From Rahnella ecdela (GTDB lineage Bacteria; Pseudomonadota; Gammaproteobacteria; Enterobacterales; Enterobacteriaceae), in assembly GCF_019049625.1 (NCBI RefSeq), contig NZ_JAFMOY010000125.1, forward strand, positions 116,035-180,034: a stretch of DNA of 64,000 nucleotides, written 5' to 3'. Shown here one piece after another: positions 22,502-33,069 of the stretch; within the stretch, counting starts at the first letter, position 1, and every line of letters starts with the position of its first letter. A model generated the notes under the pieces. The model was not told the origin of the DNA, made no database searches, and was given only the letters and a program-made list of their open reading frames with translations. Position numbers and translations under genes: made by a program.

Positions 22502-23974
22502 ATGAAGAACACCCTGGCACTGATGGCAGTCTGTCTGGCAGCGCTGATGTCCGGACTGGAAATCTCCAGCGTTCCGGTGATTTCGCCGGTACTAGAACAG
22601 CAATTACACGCCAGTTTTCGCAAGTTACAGTGGATTATGAATGCCTACACGCTGGCCTGTACGACAGTGCTGATGGCGACAGGTACGCTGGCCGACCGCT
22701 ATGGACGCAAGCGGATATTCATTATCAGCATCGCTGCTTTCGGGCTGACGTCTCTGATGTGCGGTCTGGCCGGCAGTGCAGCCTGGCTGATTGCCGGACG
22801 CTTTCTGCAGGGACTGAGCGGCGGCGCCATGCTGACGTGCCTGATTGCGATTTTGTCGTCACAATTTCCGCAAGGAAAGGCACGCAGTCAGGCCTTTGCT
22901 GCCTGGGGGATTACGTTTGGTTTCGGACTGGGGTTTGGGCCGGTTATCGGCGGCATGCTGGTGGCGTGGATGAGCTGGCATTGGGTATTTCTGATCCACG
23001 TATTTATCTCCATCATCACGCTGGTTCTGGCACTTATCAACGTGGTGGAATCGCGGGACACACAGGCGAAAAAGCTTGATGCGGGCGGTTTGCTGACGCT
23101 TTCTGCCACCGTACTGGGCGCGACGTATCTCATCACGCAGGGGAGTGTCCTTGGCTGGAGCGGTACGCTGGCACGCACCTTGTTACTGCTAACGTTGCTG
23201 AGCGCCGTGTGGTTTGTGCGGATAGAAAAACGTCATCCGCACCCGATGTTTGATTTTTCAGTCTTTCGTATCCGGCCATTTTCCGGTGCGCTGATGGGCT
23301 CGATTGGCATGAACTTCAGCTTCTGGCCGCTGATGATTTATCTTCCGGTTTATTATCAGGGCGGGTTGGGCTATGACAGTGTCACAACCGGACTGGCCTT
23401 GCTGGCGTATACCTTACCGACATTACTGATGCCGCCGCTGGGCGAAAAACTTACCGCAAGGTTTGGTGCCGCAAGGCTCATTCCGCTGGGGTTATTCACG
23501 ATAGGAGCGGGCTTTATGCTAATGCAAATTGCTGTCATTTATCATCAAAGCCTGCTCCCCGGTGCGCTGCTGGCGGGCGCTGCACTGGGCATGACCAATA
23601 CACCCGTCACTAATACGACAACAAGTTCGGTACCCGGTAGCCGCGCTGGCATGGCATCGGGAATGGATATCAGCGCACGGCTGATTACGCTGGCTATCAA
23701 TATTGCGCTGATGGGCAGTCTGCTGGTTGCGGGCATAGCGGAAAGTCTGAAGAAAATCATACCCGGCGCAGTGAATTATCATGTGCTGGCTGAACGCATT
23801 GCCAGTGGCAGTGAAGTGACGTTAGCGCGTAGTCAGGTGGAACAGGCACTGACGGCGGGATTTGCGGGAACTCTGATGTATGGCGCGATTGGCGTCTGGA
23901 CTCTGGCCCTGATGAGTTATTTATTGTTTAACGTGAGAGGGCAATGCAAGACCACTTCCTGCGAGCCTTACTGA
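22502..23974 (+). CDS. MFS multidrug efflux transporter, DHA2 (14-helix) type
   Basis: This 490-residue inner-membrane protein has the motif ADRYGRKR after helix 2 and a GFGPVIGG motif in helix 5, both typical of drug:proton antiporters. The number and spacing of hydrophobic stretches suit the 14-helix DHA2 group (EmrB/QacA-like). ATG 22502 has AGGA seven bases upstream; the ORF also contains an upstream ATG (22466) that would add 12 polar residues. Divergent from the FtrA-like regulator, which may sense its substrate. No membrane-fusion partner is next to it, so it probably works alone. Confidence 0.88.
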   Translation: MKNTLALMAVCLAALMSGLEISSVPVISPVLEQQLHASFRKLQWIMNAYTLACTTVLMATGTLADRYGRKRIFIISIAAFGLTSLMCGLAGSAAWLIAGRFLQGLSGGAMLTCLIAILSSQFPQGKARSQAFAAWGITFGFGLGFGPVIGGMLVAWMSWHWVFLIHVFISIITLVLALINVVESRDTQAKKLDAGGLLTLSATVLGATYLITQGSVLGWSGTLARTLLLLTLLSAVWFVRIEKRHPHPMFDFSVFRIRPFSGALMGSIGMNFSFWPLMIYLPVYYQGGLGYDSVTTGLALLAYTLPTLLMPPLGEKLTARFGAARLIPLGLFTIGAGFMLMQIAVIYHQSLLPGALLAGAALGMTNTPVTNTTTSSVPGSRAGMASGMDISARLITLAINIALMGSLLVAGIAESLKKIIPGAVNYHVLAERIASGSEVTLARSQVEQALTAGFAGTLMYGAIGVWTLALMSYLLFNVRGQCKTTSCEPY

Positions 23975-24143
23975 CATAGAAAATCAGCGTTGCATAGCCT
24001 GCAGCGCTTTTTTGCGTAATGCCTTCCATTTGCCTGAAATATAATCACTTTTCCTACGCATCTTTTTGCAGAATATGGCGTGATAGTCCGGTATGGCGGG
24101 GCTTCACGGATTTATATGTGATGCAAAATGATAATTTGATTAA

Positions 24144-24161
24144 GTACGACAACTGGCGTAC
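24144..24161. promoter_or_regulatory. Inverted repeat upstream of toxin-antitoxin-like pair
   Basis: GTACG and CGTAC arms, 8 bases apart, lie 12 bases before the start of the first gene. The site is well placed for autoregulation by the second gene product, which has an RHH-like segment. No binding consensus is known to me. Confidence 0.4.
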
Positions 24162-24172
24162 ATTGAGGCCAC

Positions 24173-24469
24173 ATGAGTTTCAGAGAGATCAAATGGAAGG
24201 TGATCGAATGTTTAAAGAATGGAAATATTGAATTTGAGGCAAGACGCGAAATTCAGCTAAAGAATTTGTTAAGCACGGGCGACATCTCGCCTTATGAAGT
24301 GGCTGCTTTAATCGGCAGGGCTTCCGGGGATAATTATCAGGTTCGTCCGTTCCATTTCGACAGCAGTATTGATGTCCACATTATCACTGTCATGAGTGCC
24401 GGGATTCAGTGGTACATCAAGTGGTACTTTACAGAGCCAACCAGTGTTTTCATCAGCGTTCATCATTAA
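24173..24469 (+). CDS. Small protein, candidate toxin of a toxin-antitoxin-like pair
   Basis: The 98-residue protein (MSFREIKWKVIECLKNGNIE...) is not a family I can name. It has an N-terminal helical half and a C-terminal beta-rich half (VHIITVM, IQWYIKWYF, VFISVHH). This order and length resemble RelE/MqsR-type ribonucleases, and the closing HH could be catalytic, but this is inference. GAGG stands six bases before the ATG. The stop overlaps the ribosome site of the next gene, whose product begins with an MqsA-like zinc finger. Toxin-first order is that of mqsRA and higBA. It stands between an efflux gene and the chemotaxis block. Confidence 0.6.
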   Translation: MSFREIKWKVIECLKNGNIEFEARREIQLKNLLSTGDISPYEVAALIGRASGDNYQVRPFHFDSSIDVHIITVMSAGIQWYIKWYFTEPTSVFISVHH

Positions 24470-24477
24470 GGAAGAAT

Positions 24478-25071
24478 ATGATCATTTATAAAGTAGGGGA
24501 TGAGAAAAAGGCGGTATGTAGCGTCTGTGAGGCTTTACGGACCGTAAGTTATCAATTGCGCGATGTGCCGTTTGATGATGGCAGCGGTATGGTGAAAAAT
24601 ATCATCGCGGGCGTGTGTAAAACCTGCGACAGCGTCGCGGTGATCCCTTTTCAGTCTGTACCGGCCATCAGAAAACAGTTACAGATACAGCGCAAAGCGG
24701 TGGAAAGTCGTGTGCCTGCGCACATGATTGACCTGCTTAATATGGCGAGTGCGCAATTAGGCGCTACGCCGGATTTTGTGCCGTTGCTCCTCAAATATTA
24801 TATCCATCAGTTGGCATCAAACCCGGAAGCTGCCGGACGTCTGGTGACCCTGATGACGTCCGAACTGGCTACCGGCCTGGCAAATAAGCGCCTGTCCCTT
24901 AAGGGGCGTGAAATCGGTAATGATATCGATAAGCTCAAAGTCCTTTCTCAAATCGACAACACCACCGAATTACTCAAAGGTGTGGTGCTGACTATTCATA
25001 ATGACCTGCTGGTAAACCCTGACGTGCAGCGCATCGCCTTGTTGAAGAGTTTTGTCGCCACTGTTGCCTGA
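24478..25071 (+). CDS. Zinc-finger plus RHH-like protein, candidate antitoxin
   Basis: From ATG 24478 (AAGGAAG site overlapping the upstream stop) the protein has 197 residues. Cys14, Cys17, Cys47 and Cys50 form a CxxC-N29-CxxC finger like that of MqsA/YgiT antitoxins. A following segment, about residues 68-110 (KAVESRVPAHMIDLLNMASAQ, then TPDFVPLLLKYYI), has the strand-helix-helix look of ribbon-helix-helix antitoxins. The C-terminal 85 residues are helical and unknown. MqsA has a helix-turn-helix there, so the arrangement differs. The longer frame from 24409 overlaps the first gene and has no ribosome site. Confidence 0.6.
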   Translation: MIIYKVGDEKKAVCSVCEALRTVSYQLRDVPFDDGSGMVKNIIAGVCKTCDSVAVIPFQSVPAIRKQLQIQRKAVESRVPAHMIDLLNMASAQLGATPDFVPLLLKYYIHQLASNPEAAGRLVTLMTSELATGLANKRLSLKGREIGNDIDKLKVLSQIDNTTELLKGVVLTIHNDLLVNPDVQRIALLKSFVATVA

Positions 25072-25111
25072 CCCCCGTTCTCTCCCGCGAAAAAATCCGA
25101 TCCTCCTCACA

Positions 25112-25138
25112 TAAAGTTCCCGCACTTTCTGCCGATAA
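25112..25138 (+). promoter_or_regulatory. FliA (sigma-28) promoter of the chemotaxis operon
   Basis: TAAAGTTC (25112-25119), 11 bases, then GCCGATAA (25131-25138). This differs from the flagellar sigma-28 consensus at one base and has exact spacing, 35 bases before the first MCP start. It makes the operon a late flagellar gene set. Confidence 0.95.
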
Positions 25139-25173
25139 CTGTTCCAGATAAATCCAATTCAAAAAGGAACAAC

Positions 25174-26868
25174 ATGTTTAACCGTATGAAAGTGGTCACG
25201 GGAATCGTGATCTTACTGGTGGTCTTCGGTGCTTTACAGTTGGTATCCGGAGGCTTGTTCTTTAAATCTTTAAAGACAGATAAAGACAACTTCACCACTT
25301 CTCAGCAGATCCGTTTACAGCAGGCAGAATTCAATGCCAGCTGGATCTACCTGCTCCAGACCCGTAACACCTTAAACCGTGCCGGTATCCGTTTCATGCT
25401 CGACGCTAACCAGATGGGCAGCGGTGCGACGGTAAAAGAGCTGATTGATACGGCAACGAAAGATCTGCAAATCGCCGATCAGCATTTCGCCAATTATCAA
25501 AAAATCCCGGTGGATGCCAGCCAGAATCCGCAGTACGCCGCAGATGCGAAAAAACAGTATCAGGTACTTCATGATGCGCTTTCTGAACTGATAGAACTGA
25601 TTGGTCTGGGCCGCATCAACGACTTCTTCGAGCAGCCTACGCAGCAATATCAGGACAACTTCGAAAAAGCCTTCGTGACCTATATCGATCAGAACGACCA
25701 TCTCTACAACAACGCGGTGAAAGTGAGTGAAAGCTCCTTTACGCATGCGATGTGGATGTTCGGTACGGTCCTGATTGTATTGCTGATATTCATCATTCTG
25801 GCGTGGACCGGCGTGCAGCGCATCCTGATTCATCCTCTGAAAAATATCGTCGATACCATCCGCAAAATTGCAACCGGTGATCTCACGCATGAAATAGTCG
25901 TGAAAAGCCGTAATGAAATCGGCCAGCTTGCCGATAGTCTCAAGTACATGCAGGACGAACTGATCCGCACGGTATCCGGGGTACGTCACGGTGCTGATGC
26001 CATTTACAGCGGCGCGAGCGAAATTTCGGCGGGTAACAGTGATTTGTCTTCCCGTACAGAACAGCAAGCTTCTGCGCTGGAAGAAACTGCCGCCAGCATG
26101 GAACAGCTGACTGCAACGGTGAAACAGAACGCTGAGAACGCCCGTCAGGCAAGCCAGCTGGCACTGAGTGCGTCAGAAACCGCGCAGAAAGGCGGGAAAG
26201 TGGTGGCAAACGTGGTTGATACCATGAATGACATCGCCAGCAGCTCGAAGAAAATCACCGACATTACCGGTGTTATCGACGGGATTGCTTTCCAGACTAA
26301 CATTCTGGCGCTGAACGCCGCGGTCGAAGCCGCCCGTGCAGGCGAGCAGGGACGTGGGTTTGCGGTCGTGGCCGGTGAAGTTCGTACCCTGGCGCAGCGC
26401 AGCGCGCAGGCAGCAAAAGAAATTAAAGGGCTGATTGATGATTCTGTCAGCCGCATTAATACCGGTTCAGTACTGGCAGAAAGCGCCGGTGAAACCATGA
26501 ATGACATGGTGAACGCCGTCACGCGTGTCACCGACATTATGGGCGAAATCACCTCGGCTTCTGATGAGCAGAGCCGCGGGATTGAGCAGGTTGCACAAGC
26601 TATTACTGAAATGGATCGGGTGACGCAGCAGAACGCCTCACTGGTTGAAGAATCCGCTTCCGCTTCGGCGGCACTGGAAGAGCAGGCCAGCCTGCTGACG
26701 CAATCTGTGGCCGTGTTTACGCTGAGTCAGACCACAAATAACAACGTGCGCCAGAACCCGGCCTCTTCGGCAAGACTGCCTCTGTTGACTCCGAACCTTT
26801 CAGGTTCTAAAGCCGGTAAAGGTGGAGCACAAAGTACAGATTTGACCGAAAACTGGGAAACCTTCTGA
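25174..26868 (+). CDS. Methyl-accepting chemotaxis protein (Tar/Tsr type)
   Basis: This 564-residue chemoreceptor has TM1 at about residues 8-30, a periplasmic four-helix-bundle sensor (to about 188), TM2 about 190-212, a HAMP domain about 213-265, and a long cytoplasmic coiled-coil with the universally conserved hairpin tip ([21 protein letters not shown]). Methylation-helix motifs ([16 protein letters not shown]) are present. The C-terminal NWETF is the tether for CheR and CheB. The ligand cannot be read from sequence, although amino acids are usual for this sensor type. First gene behind the FliA promoter; AAGGA ribosome site. Confidence 0.93.
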   Translation: MFNRMKVVTGIVILLVVFGALQLVSGGLFFKSLKTDKDNFTTSQQIRLQQAEFNASWIYLLQTRNTLNRAGIRFMLDANQMGSGATVKELIDTATKDLQIADQHFANYQKIPVDASQNPQYAADAKKQYQVLHDALSELIELIGLGRINDFFEQPTQQYQDNFEKAFVTYIDQNDHLYNNAVKVSESSFTHAMWMFGTVLIVLLIFIILAWTGVQRILIHPLKNIVDTIRKIATGDLTHEIVVKSRNEIGQLADSLKYMQDELIRTVSGVRHGADAIYSGASEISAGNSDLSSRTEQQASALEETAASMEQLTATVKQNAENARQASQLALSASETAQKGGKVVANVVDTMNDIASSSKKITDITGVIDGIAFQTNILALNAAVEAARAGEQGRGFAVVAGEVRTLAQRSAQAAKEIKGLIDDSVSRINTGSVLAESAGETMNDMVNAVTRVTDIMGEITSASDEQSRGIEQVAQAITEMDRVTQQNASLVEESASASAALEEQASLLTQSVAVFTLSQTTNNNVRQNPASSARLPLLTPNLSGSKAGKGGAQSTDLTENWETF

Positions 26869-26937
26869 GCCACGTACATCGCATGCTTTATAGGCAAGAT
26901 TGTGCCGGTCAGGGCCGGCACATAAAAGAGGTTATCC

Positions 26938-28608
26938 ATGTTTAAGCACATCCGTGTGTCCACCTGCATGTTTTTGTTATTAGTCGTTTTTTTTGTGATG
27001 CAACTGGTGAGCAGCGGCTTATCATTGTATGCCGCCCACACGGATAAAATGAATTTTGAACAGATATCAAACACTGCTGAGCAGCGTGATGCGCTTAGTC
27101 AGAGCTGGTCTTATCTGCTGCAAACCCGCAACACCCTGAACCGCGCGGCCACGCGTCTGGCACTGAAACAGCCTCAGGAAACCGTCACACAGCTGATGGC
27201 CGACGCGAAAAACAGCCTGAAAAGTGCTGAGGATTCCTACGCTGCTTTCCTGGCTCTGCCGCGCAGAACTGAAAAGGCCGCTGAGCTGACCGCCGTTAAC
27301 AAGGCCAGCTACGAAGCCCTGCACGGCATGTTGCAGGTATTGATTGATTCATTATCGCGTGGCGACATGGATGCGTTTCTCGCCAGCCCGACTCAAAAAT
27401 ATCAGGACCAGTTCCAGAAAGATGTTGGCAATTATGTCGCGTATGTCGGCGGTCGTTTCCAGCAGGCGCAGACCCAGACCGCGGCGTCTTATCAGAGCGT
27501 GATGATCAACACCACGGTGATCACTCTGTTATTGCTGGCGCTGACGGCACTGGCGCTGGTAGTTACCCGTCGGATCCTGTTCCGCCCGCTGACCACTATG
27601 CGTGCCCATTTTGACCGTATCGGTTCCGGCGATATTTCTGCGCCAATCGCAGTAAAAGGGCGCTATGAAATCAAGGTGATGCTCGAAAGCCTGCAACAGA
27701 TGCAGACCTCGCTGGCAGAAACGGTGCGTACCGTTCGCCACGGCGCTGACACCATGTTTGCTGGTCTGAAAGGCATTGCGGCAGGCAATACCGACTTGTC
27801 TTCACGCACCGAACAACAGGCTTCAGCGTTGGAAGAAACGGCTGCCAGCATGGAGCAGCTGACCGCCACGGTGAAACAGAATGCTGAGAACGCCCGTCAG
27901 GCGACGCAGCTGGCGCGTGATGCCTCGAATACCGCTGAGAAAGGCGGCGAACTGACCGGCAATGTGGTGAAAACCATGAATGACATTGCAGGCAGCTCGA
28001 AAAAAATCAGCGCCATTACCAGCGTGATTGATGGCATCGCATTCCAGACCAACATTCTGGCGCTGAACGCCGCTGTCGAAGCCGCGCGTGCGGGTGAGCA
28101 GGGGCGCGGATTTGCGGTTGTCGCCGGTGAAGTACGCAGCCTTGCGCAGCGCAGCGCGCAGGCAGCGAAAGAAATTAAAGCATTGATCGATGAATCAGTC
28201 AGCCGCGTCAGTCAGGGTTCGGTACTGGTGGAATCCGCCGGTAACACGATGGATGACATCGTTCGTGCTGTTACCCGGGTGACCGACATTATGGGCGAAA
28301 TCGCCTCAGCCTCTGACGAACAAAGTCGTGGCATTGAACAGGTTTCTATTGCCGTGACGCAGATGGATCAGGTGACACAGCAAAACGCCACGCTGGTTCA
28401 GCAGGCTGCATCTTCCACGCATACGCTGGAAGCAGAGTCTGAAAACCTGACCCGCGCGGTGTCGGTGTTCCGTCTTGCAACCGCCGCTGGTGCTTTGCCG
28501 CGCCACAATGCGCCGGCTCAGGGCTTTACACCACGCCAGCTGGCTCAACCCGCTTTAATTGCCGCGCCCGCGCGCGCAGGTTCTGCGGATAACTGGGAAA
28601 CCTTCTGA
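26938..28608 (+). CDS. Methyl-accepting chemotaxis protein (Tar/Tap type)
   Basis: A second receptor of 556 residues with the same layout: TM1, four-helix-bundle sensor, TM2 at about 190-212, HAMP and signalling domain, and again NWETF at the end. The cytoplasmic half is nearly identical to that of the gene before it, while the periplasmic half has diverged ([16 protein letters not shown]). This points to tandem duplication followed by change of ligand. It occupies the position of tap in E. coli, but unlike Tap it keeps the CheR/CheB tether, so it is probably a high-abundance receptor. Confidence 0.92.
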   Translation: MFKHIRVSTCMFLLLVVFFVMQLVSSGLSLYAAHTDKMNFEQISNTAEQRDALSQSWSYLLQTRNTLNRAATRLALKQPQETVTQLMADAKNSLKSAEDSYAAFLALPRRTEKAAELTAVNKASYEALHGMLQVLIDSLSRGDMDAFLASPTQKYQDQFQKDVGNYVAYVGGRFQQAQTQTAASYQSVMINTTVITLLLLALTALALVVTRRILFRPLTTMRAHFDRIGSGDISAPIAVKGRYEIKVMLESLQQMQTSLAETVRTVRHGADTMFAGLKGIAAGNTDLSSRTEQQASALEETAASMEQLTATVKQNAENARQATQLARDASNTAEKGGELTGNVVKTMNDIAGSSKKISAITSVIDGIAFQTNILALNAAVEAARAGEQGRGFAVVAGEVRSLAQRSAQAAKEIKALIDESVSRVSQGSVLVESAGNTMDDIVRAVTRVTDIMGEIASASDEQSRGIEQVSIAVTQMDQVTQQNATLVQQAASSTHTLEAESENLTRAVSVFRLATAAGALPRHNAPAQGFTPRQLAQPALIAAPARAGSADNWETF

Positions 28609-28690
28609 CAGGGTCGTCCTGATGAAGAGTCAGCGGATGAAAAGTAATTGGGTACACGTAACACCACCTGTCCATTAATGGAGCTGCACC

Positions 28691-29563
28691 ATGAATCAAC
28701 CAGGCTCGCCAATGAGTGCTGATAACACTTCGATCATGGCTCAGATGATCCAGCGTTTACCGCTGTCAGATACCCATTTCCGCAGGATAAGTGAACTTAT
28801 CTATCAGCGTGCGGGAATTGTACTGGCAGACCATAAACGTGAAATGGTCTACAACCGCCTTGTCCGGCGATTACGTATCCTCGGCCTGAATGACTTTGGT
28901 AGTTATATGGCGTTGCTGGAAAGTGACAGTAACAGTCCGGAGTGGCAGGCATTTATTAATGCGCTGACTACCAACCTGACGGCGTTCTTTCGCGAGGCGC
29001 ATCACTTTCCGATTCTGGCGGAACATGCCCGTTCACGCCCGAATAATTACAGTGTGTGGAGCACGGCGGCGTCGACCGGTGAAGAGCCGTATTCTATCGC
29101 CATGACGCTCAGTGAAGCGCTCGGTCCGCGCATGGCAAGCTGCCGTATTCAGGCGAGTGATATCGACACACAGGTGCTGGAAAAAGCTACGGCCGGGGTT
29201 TATCGCCTCGAAGAGTTGCGCACGCTCAGCCCGCAACAGTTACAAAAATTTTTCCTCAAAGGCACCGGCCCTCACAGTGGTCTGGTGCGTGTGCGTCCCG
29301 AGCTGGCGCAGATGGTGGCTTTCCAGCAGCTGAATTTGCTGGCGAACCAGTGGCAGCTGAACGGTCCGTTTGATGCAATTTTCTGCCGTAATGTGATGAT
29401 TTATTTCGATAAAGAGACACAGGAGAAAATTTTACGCCGATTTGTTCCGTTACTTAAACCGGGTGGTCTGATGTTTGCCGGACACTCCGAGAACTTCAGC
29501 CAAATCAGCCGGGAATTTTATTTGCGCGGTCAGACTGTCTACGGTCTCGCCAAGGAGAGGTAA
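28691..29563 (+). CDS. cheR: Chemotaxis protein methyltransferase CheR
   Basis: The 290-residue enzyme transfers methyl groups from S-adenosylmethionine to receptor glutamates. An N-terminal helical domain (about 20-90) is followed by the catalytic Rossmann domain with [13 protein letters not shown] (SAM-binding) and [14 protein letters not shown]. Between strands lies the beta-subdomain that binds the receptor NWETF tether. The ATG has GGAG upstream; an in-frame ATG at 28721 is also possible. Its stop overlaps the cheB start (TAATG). Confidence 0.95.
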   Translation: MNQPGSPMSADNTSIMAQMIQRLPLSDTHFRRISELIYQRAGIVLADHKREMVYNRLVRRLRILGLNDFGSYMALLESDSNSPEWQAFINALTTNLTAFFREAHHFPILAEHARSRPNNYSVWSTAASTGEEPYSIAMTLSEALGPRMASCRIQASDIDTQVLEKATAGVYRLEELRTLSPQQLQKFFLKGTGPHSGLVRVRPELAQMVAFQQLNLLANQWQLNGPFDAIFCRNVMIYFDKETQEKILRRFVPLLKPGGLMFAGHSENFSQISREFYLRGQTVYGLAKER

Positions 29564-30612
29564 TGAATAAAATCAGAGTATTGAGCGTCGATGATTCGGC
29601 GTTAATGCGTCAGCTGATGACTGAAATCATTAACAGCCATCCGGATATGGAAATGGTGGCGACGGCGCCGGATCCCCTTGTGGCGCGTGATCTCATCAAA
29701 AAGTTCAATCCGGACGTGCTGACGCTGGATGTCGAAATGCCGCGTATGGACGGGCTGGATTTTCTGGAAAAACTGATGCGCCTGCGCCCGATGCCGGTGG
29801 TCATGGTGTCGTCGCTGACCGGTAAAGGGTCGGAAATCACCCTGCGCGCGCTGGAACTGGGGGCGATTGATTTCGTCACCAAGCCGCAGCTGGGGATCCG
29901 CGAAGGCATGCTGGCTTATAGCGAAATGATTGCCGATAAAATCCGTACCGCGTCAAAAGCGCGTCTCAATAAAAGCGTCAATACCGAACAGCCGCGCATT
30001 CTCAGTCATACGCCGTTGCTGAGCAGTGAAAAGCTGATTGCTATCGGGTCATCAACCGGCGGCACCGAGGCGATTCGCCACGTATTGCAACCACTGCCGC
30101 CGACCTGTCCGGCGCTGATGATCACGCAACATATGCCACCGGGTTTTACCCGCTCGTTTGCGGAACGTCTGAACAAGTTGTGTCAGATAACCGTAAAAGA
30201 GGCCGAAGACGGCGAACGCGTTCTGCCGGGCCATGCGTACATCGCGCCGGGTGACCGGCATATGGAACTGGCGCGCAGTGGCGCTAACTATCAGGTTAAG
30301 TTGAACGACGGTCCGGCAGTGAACCGCCACCGTCCGTCGGTTGACGTGTTATTCCGTTCGGTGGCGCAGTACGCCGGACGCAATGCCGTCGGGGTGATCC
30401 TGACGGGAATGGGCAATGACGGTGCCGCCGGCATGCTCGAGATGCACCGCGCAGGGGCTTACACCCTTGCACAAAACGAAGCCAGCTGTGTGGTTTTCGG
30501 TATGCCTCGTGAGGCTATCGCCACCGGTGGCGTAAACGAAGTGGTGGATCTTAGCCAAATCAGTCAGCGGATGCTGGCACAAATATCAGCCGGTCAGGCA
30601 TTACGTATTTAA
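29563..30612 (+). CDS. cheB: Chemotaxis response regulator methylesterase CheB
   Basis: The 349 residues comprise a receiver domain with phosphorylation site Asp56 ([12 protein letters not shown]) and a C-terminal methylesterase domain with the catalytic serine in [11 protein letters not shown], His in TQHMPPGFT and Asp in GMGNDGAAG. Phosphorylated CheB removes methyl groups from the receptors and deamidates them, giving adaptation. It is coupled to cheR through a one-base overlap. Confidence 0.96.
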   Translation: MNKIRVLSVDDSALMRQLMTEIINSHPDMEMVATAPDPLVARDLIKKFNPDVLTLDVEMPRMDGLDFLEKLMRLRPMPVVMVSSLTGKGSEITLRALELGAIDFVTKPQLGIREGMLAYSEMIADKIRTASKARLNKSVNTEQPRILSHTPLLSSEKLIAIGSSTGGTEAIRHVLQPLPPTCPALMITQHMPPGFTRSFAERLNKLCQITVKEAEDGERVLPGHAYIAPGDRHMELARSGANYQVKLNDGPAVNRHRPSVDVLFRSVAQYAGRNAVGVILTGMGNDGAAGMLEMHRAGAYTLAQNEASCVVFGMPREAIATGGVNEVVDLSQISQRMLAQISAGQALRI

Positions 30613-30658
30613 TTTTTCAGCCTCGTGCTGGGTAGCAAACCTTAGGAGTAGATAAAAC

Positions 30659-31048
30659 ATGGCCGATCCAAATCTGAGATTTCTGGTAGTAGACGACTTC
30701 TCTACCATGCGTCGTATCGTGCGCAACCTGCTGAAAGAGCTGGGCTTCAACAACGTTGAAGAAGCAGAAGACGGCGTTGATGCGCTGAACAAACTGCGTT
30801 CCGGCGGTTTTGACTTCGTGGTATCCGACTGGAACATGCCAAACATGGACGGTCTGGACTTGCTCAAAACCATCCGTGCTGATGGGGCACTGGCTAAATT
30901 GCCGGTGCTGATGGTGACGGCAGAAGCGAAGAAAGAAAACATCGTTGCAGCCGCGCAGGCCGGTGCCAGTGGTTATGTTGTAAAACCATTTACCGCCGCC
31001 ACGCTGGAAGAAAAACTCGGCAAAATCTTCGAAAAACTGGGCATGTAG
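30659..31048 (+). CDS. cheY: Chemotaxis response regulator CheY
   Basis: This single-domain receiver of 129 residues has Asp12-Asp13, Asp57 ([12 protein letters not shown]), Thr in MVTAEA and Lys in YVVKPF, all at the E. coli positions. When phosphorylated by CheA it binds the flagellar switch (FliM) and changes rotation. The start has TAGGAG upstream. Sequence is almost unchanged from other enterics, as is normal for CheY. Confidence 0.97.
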   Translation: MADPNLRFLVVDDFSTMRRIVRNLLKELGFNNVEEAEDGVDALNKLRSGGFDFVVSDWNMPNMDGLDLLKTIRADGALAKLPVLMVTAEAKKENIVAAAQAGASGYVVKPFTAATLEEKLGKIFEKLGM

Positions 31049-31058
31049 GAGCACACCT

Positions 31059-31703
31059 ATGGCAGAGATACCAATGCCTGCAAATGATGCAGCAACCGCG
31101 GGCGATATTATCGCCCGCATTGGGCAACTGACCCGTATGTTGCGTGACAGTATGCGTGAACTTGGCCTGGATCAGGCCATTGCTCAGGCAGCCGAAGCGA
31201 TCCCGGATGCACGCGATCGCCTCGATTATGTGGTCACCATGACAGCCCAGGCCGCCGAACGCGCCCTGAACTGTGTTGAAGCCGCACAACCTCGTCAGAA
31301 CAAACTTGAATCTGCCGCGAAGAAACTTGATAAGCGTTGGGATGAATGGTTTGAGAATCCGATTGAATTGTCGGATGCACGCGAGTTGGTGACGGACACC
31401 CGCAGCTATCTTAAAGAAATCCCTGAGCACACCAGCTTTACCAACGCTCAGCTGATGGAAATCATGATGGCGCAGGACTTCCAGGATCTGACCGGTCAGG
31501 TAATCAAACGCATGATGACCGTGGTTCAGGAAATTGAAAATCAGCTGTTAATGGTGCTGATGGAAAATATTCCTGAACAACAGGTTAAGCAGAAACGCGA
31601 AACTGACAGCCTGCTCAACGGCCCGCAGCTTGACGCGAACGGCGTCGGCGTGGTCGCTTCACAAGAACAGGTAGACGACCTGCTGGACTCATTAGGTTTC
31701 TGA
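31059..31703 (+). CDS. cheZ: CheY-P phosphatase CheZ
   Basis: The 214-residue protein is a long helical hairpin dimer. The catalytic region [15 protein letters not shown] contains the active Gln next to the conserved Asp. The C-terminal [12 protein letters not shown] is the CheY-binding amphipathic helix. CheZ speeds CheY-P hydrolysis and so ends the tumble signal. It starts 10 bases after cheY with GGAG and is the last che gene before flhB. Confidence 0.96.
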   Translation: MAEIPMPANDAATAGDIIARIGQLTRMLRDSMRELGLDQAIAQAAEAIPDARDRLDYVVTMTAQAAERALNCVEAAQPRQNKLESAAKKLDKRWDEWFENPIELSDARELVTDTRSYLKEIPEHTSFTNAQLMEIMMAQDFQDLTGQVIKRMMTVVQEIENQLLMVLMENIPEQQVKQKRETDSLLNGPQLDANGVGVVASQEQVDDLLDSLGF

Positions 31704-31847
31704 TGTGTCCGGACGTGAGCAATAAGCACCTCTTTGTATCTTACTGAGGGGTGTTTTCCCTATCCGCAATTTCAATTTTCGGCATTCATCTGCTGAATAG
31801 CCGCTATTTTTCCTCTCTAATTCATCCATAAGACTTCGCCGCTTTTG

Positions 31848-31862
31848 TCATGCTATGCATGA
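31848..31862. other. Perfect palindrome in the cheZ-flhB gap
   Basis: TCATGC-TAT-GCATGA is a perfect inverted repeat 53 bases before the flhB start. The rest of the 211-base gap contains a weak hairpin (about 31729-31757). The palindrome may be an operator for flhBAE control; no consensus recognised. Confidence 0.35.
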
Positions 31863-31914
31863 AATTATGCCCGCTGCGTTTTATGTGCCGGGTAAATGCT
31901 GACAGGAACCGCCG

Positions 31915-33069
31915 GTGGCTGAAGAAAGCGATCTCGAAAAAAGTGAGGCCCCCACCGCACACAGGCTTGAAAAAGCACGTGAAGAAGGGCAAATCCCGCG
32001 TTCGCGTGAACTGACCTCCGTGCTGATGCTCGGCGGCGGTTTAACGCTGCTGTGGATGTCCGGCGAATCAATGGCGCGGCAACTTGGGGTGATGATTTCT
32101 CAGGGGCTGAAATTCGATCACGGCATGGTCAGCGATGATCGTCAGGTTTTGCAGCAGATGGCGACGCTGCTCGGGCGCGCGGTATGGGCGTTATTGCCGG
32201 TAATCGGCGGTCTGGTACTGATCGCACTCGCGGCGCCGTTGTTGCTTGGCGGCCTGATGTTCAGCGGCAAATCCTTTGAATTCAAATTTAGCCGAATGGA
32301 TCCGATTGCCGGATTCAAACGTTTATTCTCCGGACAGGTGCTGGCCGAACTGCTGAAAGCCATCCTCAAAGCGTTACTGGTCGGCACCGTCGCCGGATTG
32401 TATTTGTGGCATAAATGGCCGGACATGATGCGCCTGCTGGCGCAGCCGACCATTCCGGCGCTCGGTGAAGCGCTGAATATGGTGGTGTTCTGCGGGCTGA
32501 TGGTGGTGCTTGGACTGACGCCGATGGTCGCTTTTGATGTGTTTTGGCAAATCTGGAGCAATCTGAAAAAACTGCGCATGAGTAAGCAGGACATCCGCGA
32601 CGAACATAAAAGTCAGGAAGGTGATCCGCACGTTAAAGGGCGAATTCGTCAGCAGCAACGTGCTATGGCAAAGCGTCGCATGATGGCCGATGTGCCGAAA
32701 GCGGACGTGATAGTCACCAACCCGACGCACTACGCGGTGGCGTTGCAGTACAGTGAAAACAAAATGAGCGCGCCGAAGGTTCTGGCGAAAGGTGCCGGAG
32801 AAGTGGCGCTGCGTATCAAAGAACTGGGTGCGGAGCACAAAATTCCGATGCTGGAAGCGCCGCCTCTGGCGCGTGCGCTTTACCGGCACAGTGATATTGG
32901 TCAGCAAATTCCGGCGGCATTATATGCGGCCGTGGCCGAAGTGCTGGCCTGGGTTTATCAGCTCAAACGCTGGAAGCGTGAAGGCGGATTAATTCCGAAA
33001 AAACCTCAACATTTGCCAGTGCCTGACGGTCTGGATTTTGCAGCAGGAGAGAGTGATACCCATGGCTAA
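31915..33069 (+). CDS. flhB: Flagellar type III export switch protein FlhB
   Basis: The 384-residue inner-membrane protein has four hydrophobic segments between about residues 30 and 215 and a cytoplasmic domain with the autocleavage motif NPTH (Asn269-Pro270). Cleavage there switches export from rod/hook to filament substrates. It begins with GTG, supported by AGGA seven bases upstream and the conserved N-terminus AEESDLEKSEAPTAHRLEKA. It overlaps flhA by 8 bases. Confidence 0.96.
   Translation: MAEESDLEKSEAPTAHRLEKAREEGQIPRSRELTSVLMLGGGLTLLWMSGESMARQLGVMISQGLKFDHGMVSDDRQVLQQMATLLGRAVWALLPVIGGLVLIALAAPLLLGGLMFSGKSFEFKFSRMDPIAGFKRLFSGQVLAELLKAILKALLVGTVAGLYLWHKWPDMMRLLAQPTIPALGEALNMVVFCGLMVVLGLTPMVAFDVFWQIWSNLKKLRMSKQDIRDEHKSQEGDPHVKGRIRQQQRAMAKRRMMADVPKADVIVTNPTHYAVALQYSENKMSAPKVLAKGAGEVALRIKELGAEHKIPMLEAPPLARALYRHSDIGQQIPAALYAAVAEVLAWVYQLKRWKREGGLIPKKPQHLPVPDGLDFAAGESDTHG

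Noticed and set aside
24019..24231. 70-codon frame before the toxin-antitoxin-like pair
   Set aside because: It overlaps the start of the 98-residue gene in another frame and would cover its putative operator; no family resemblance.
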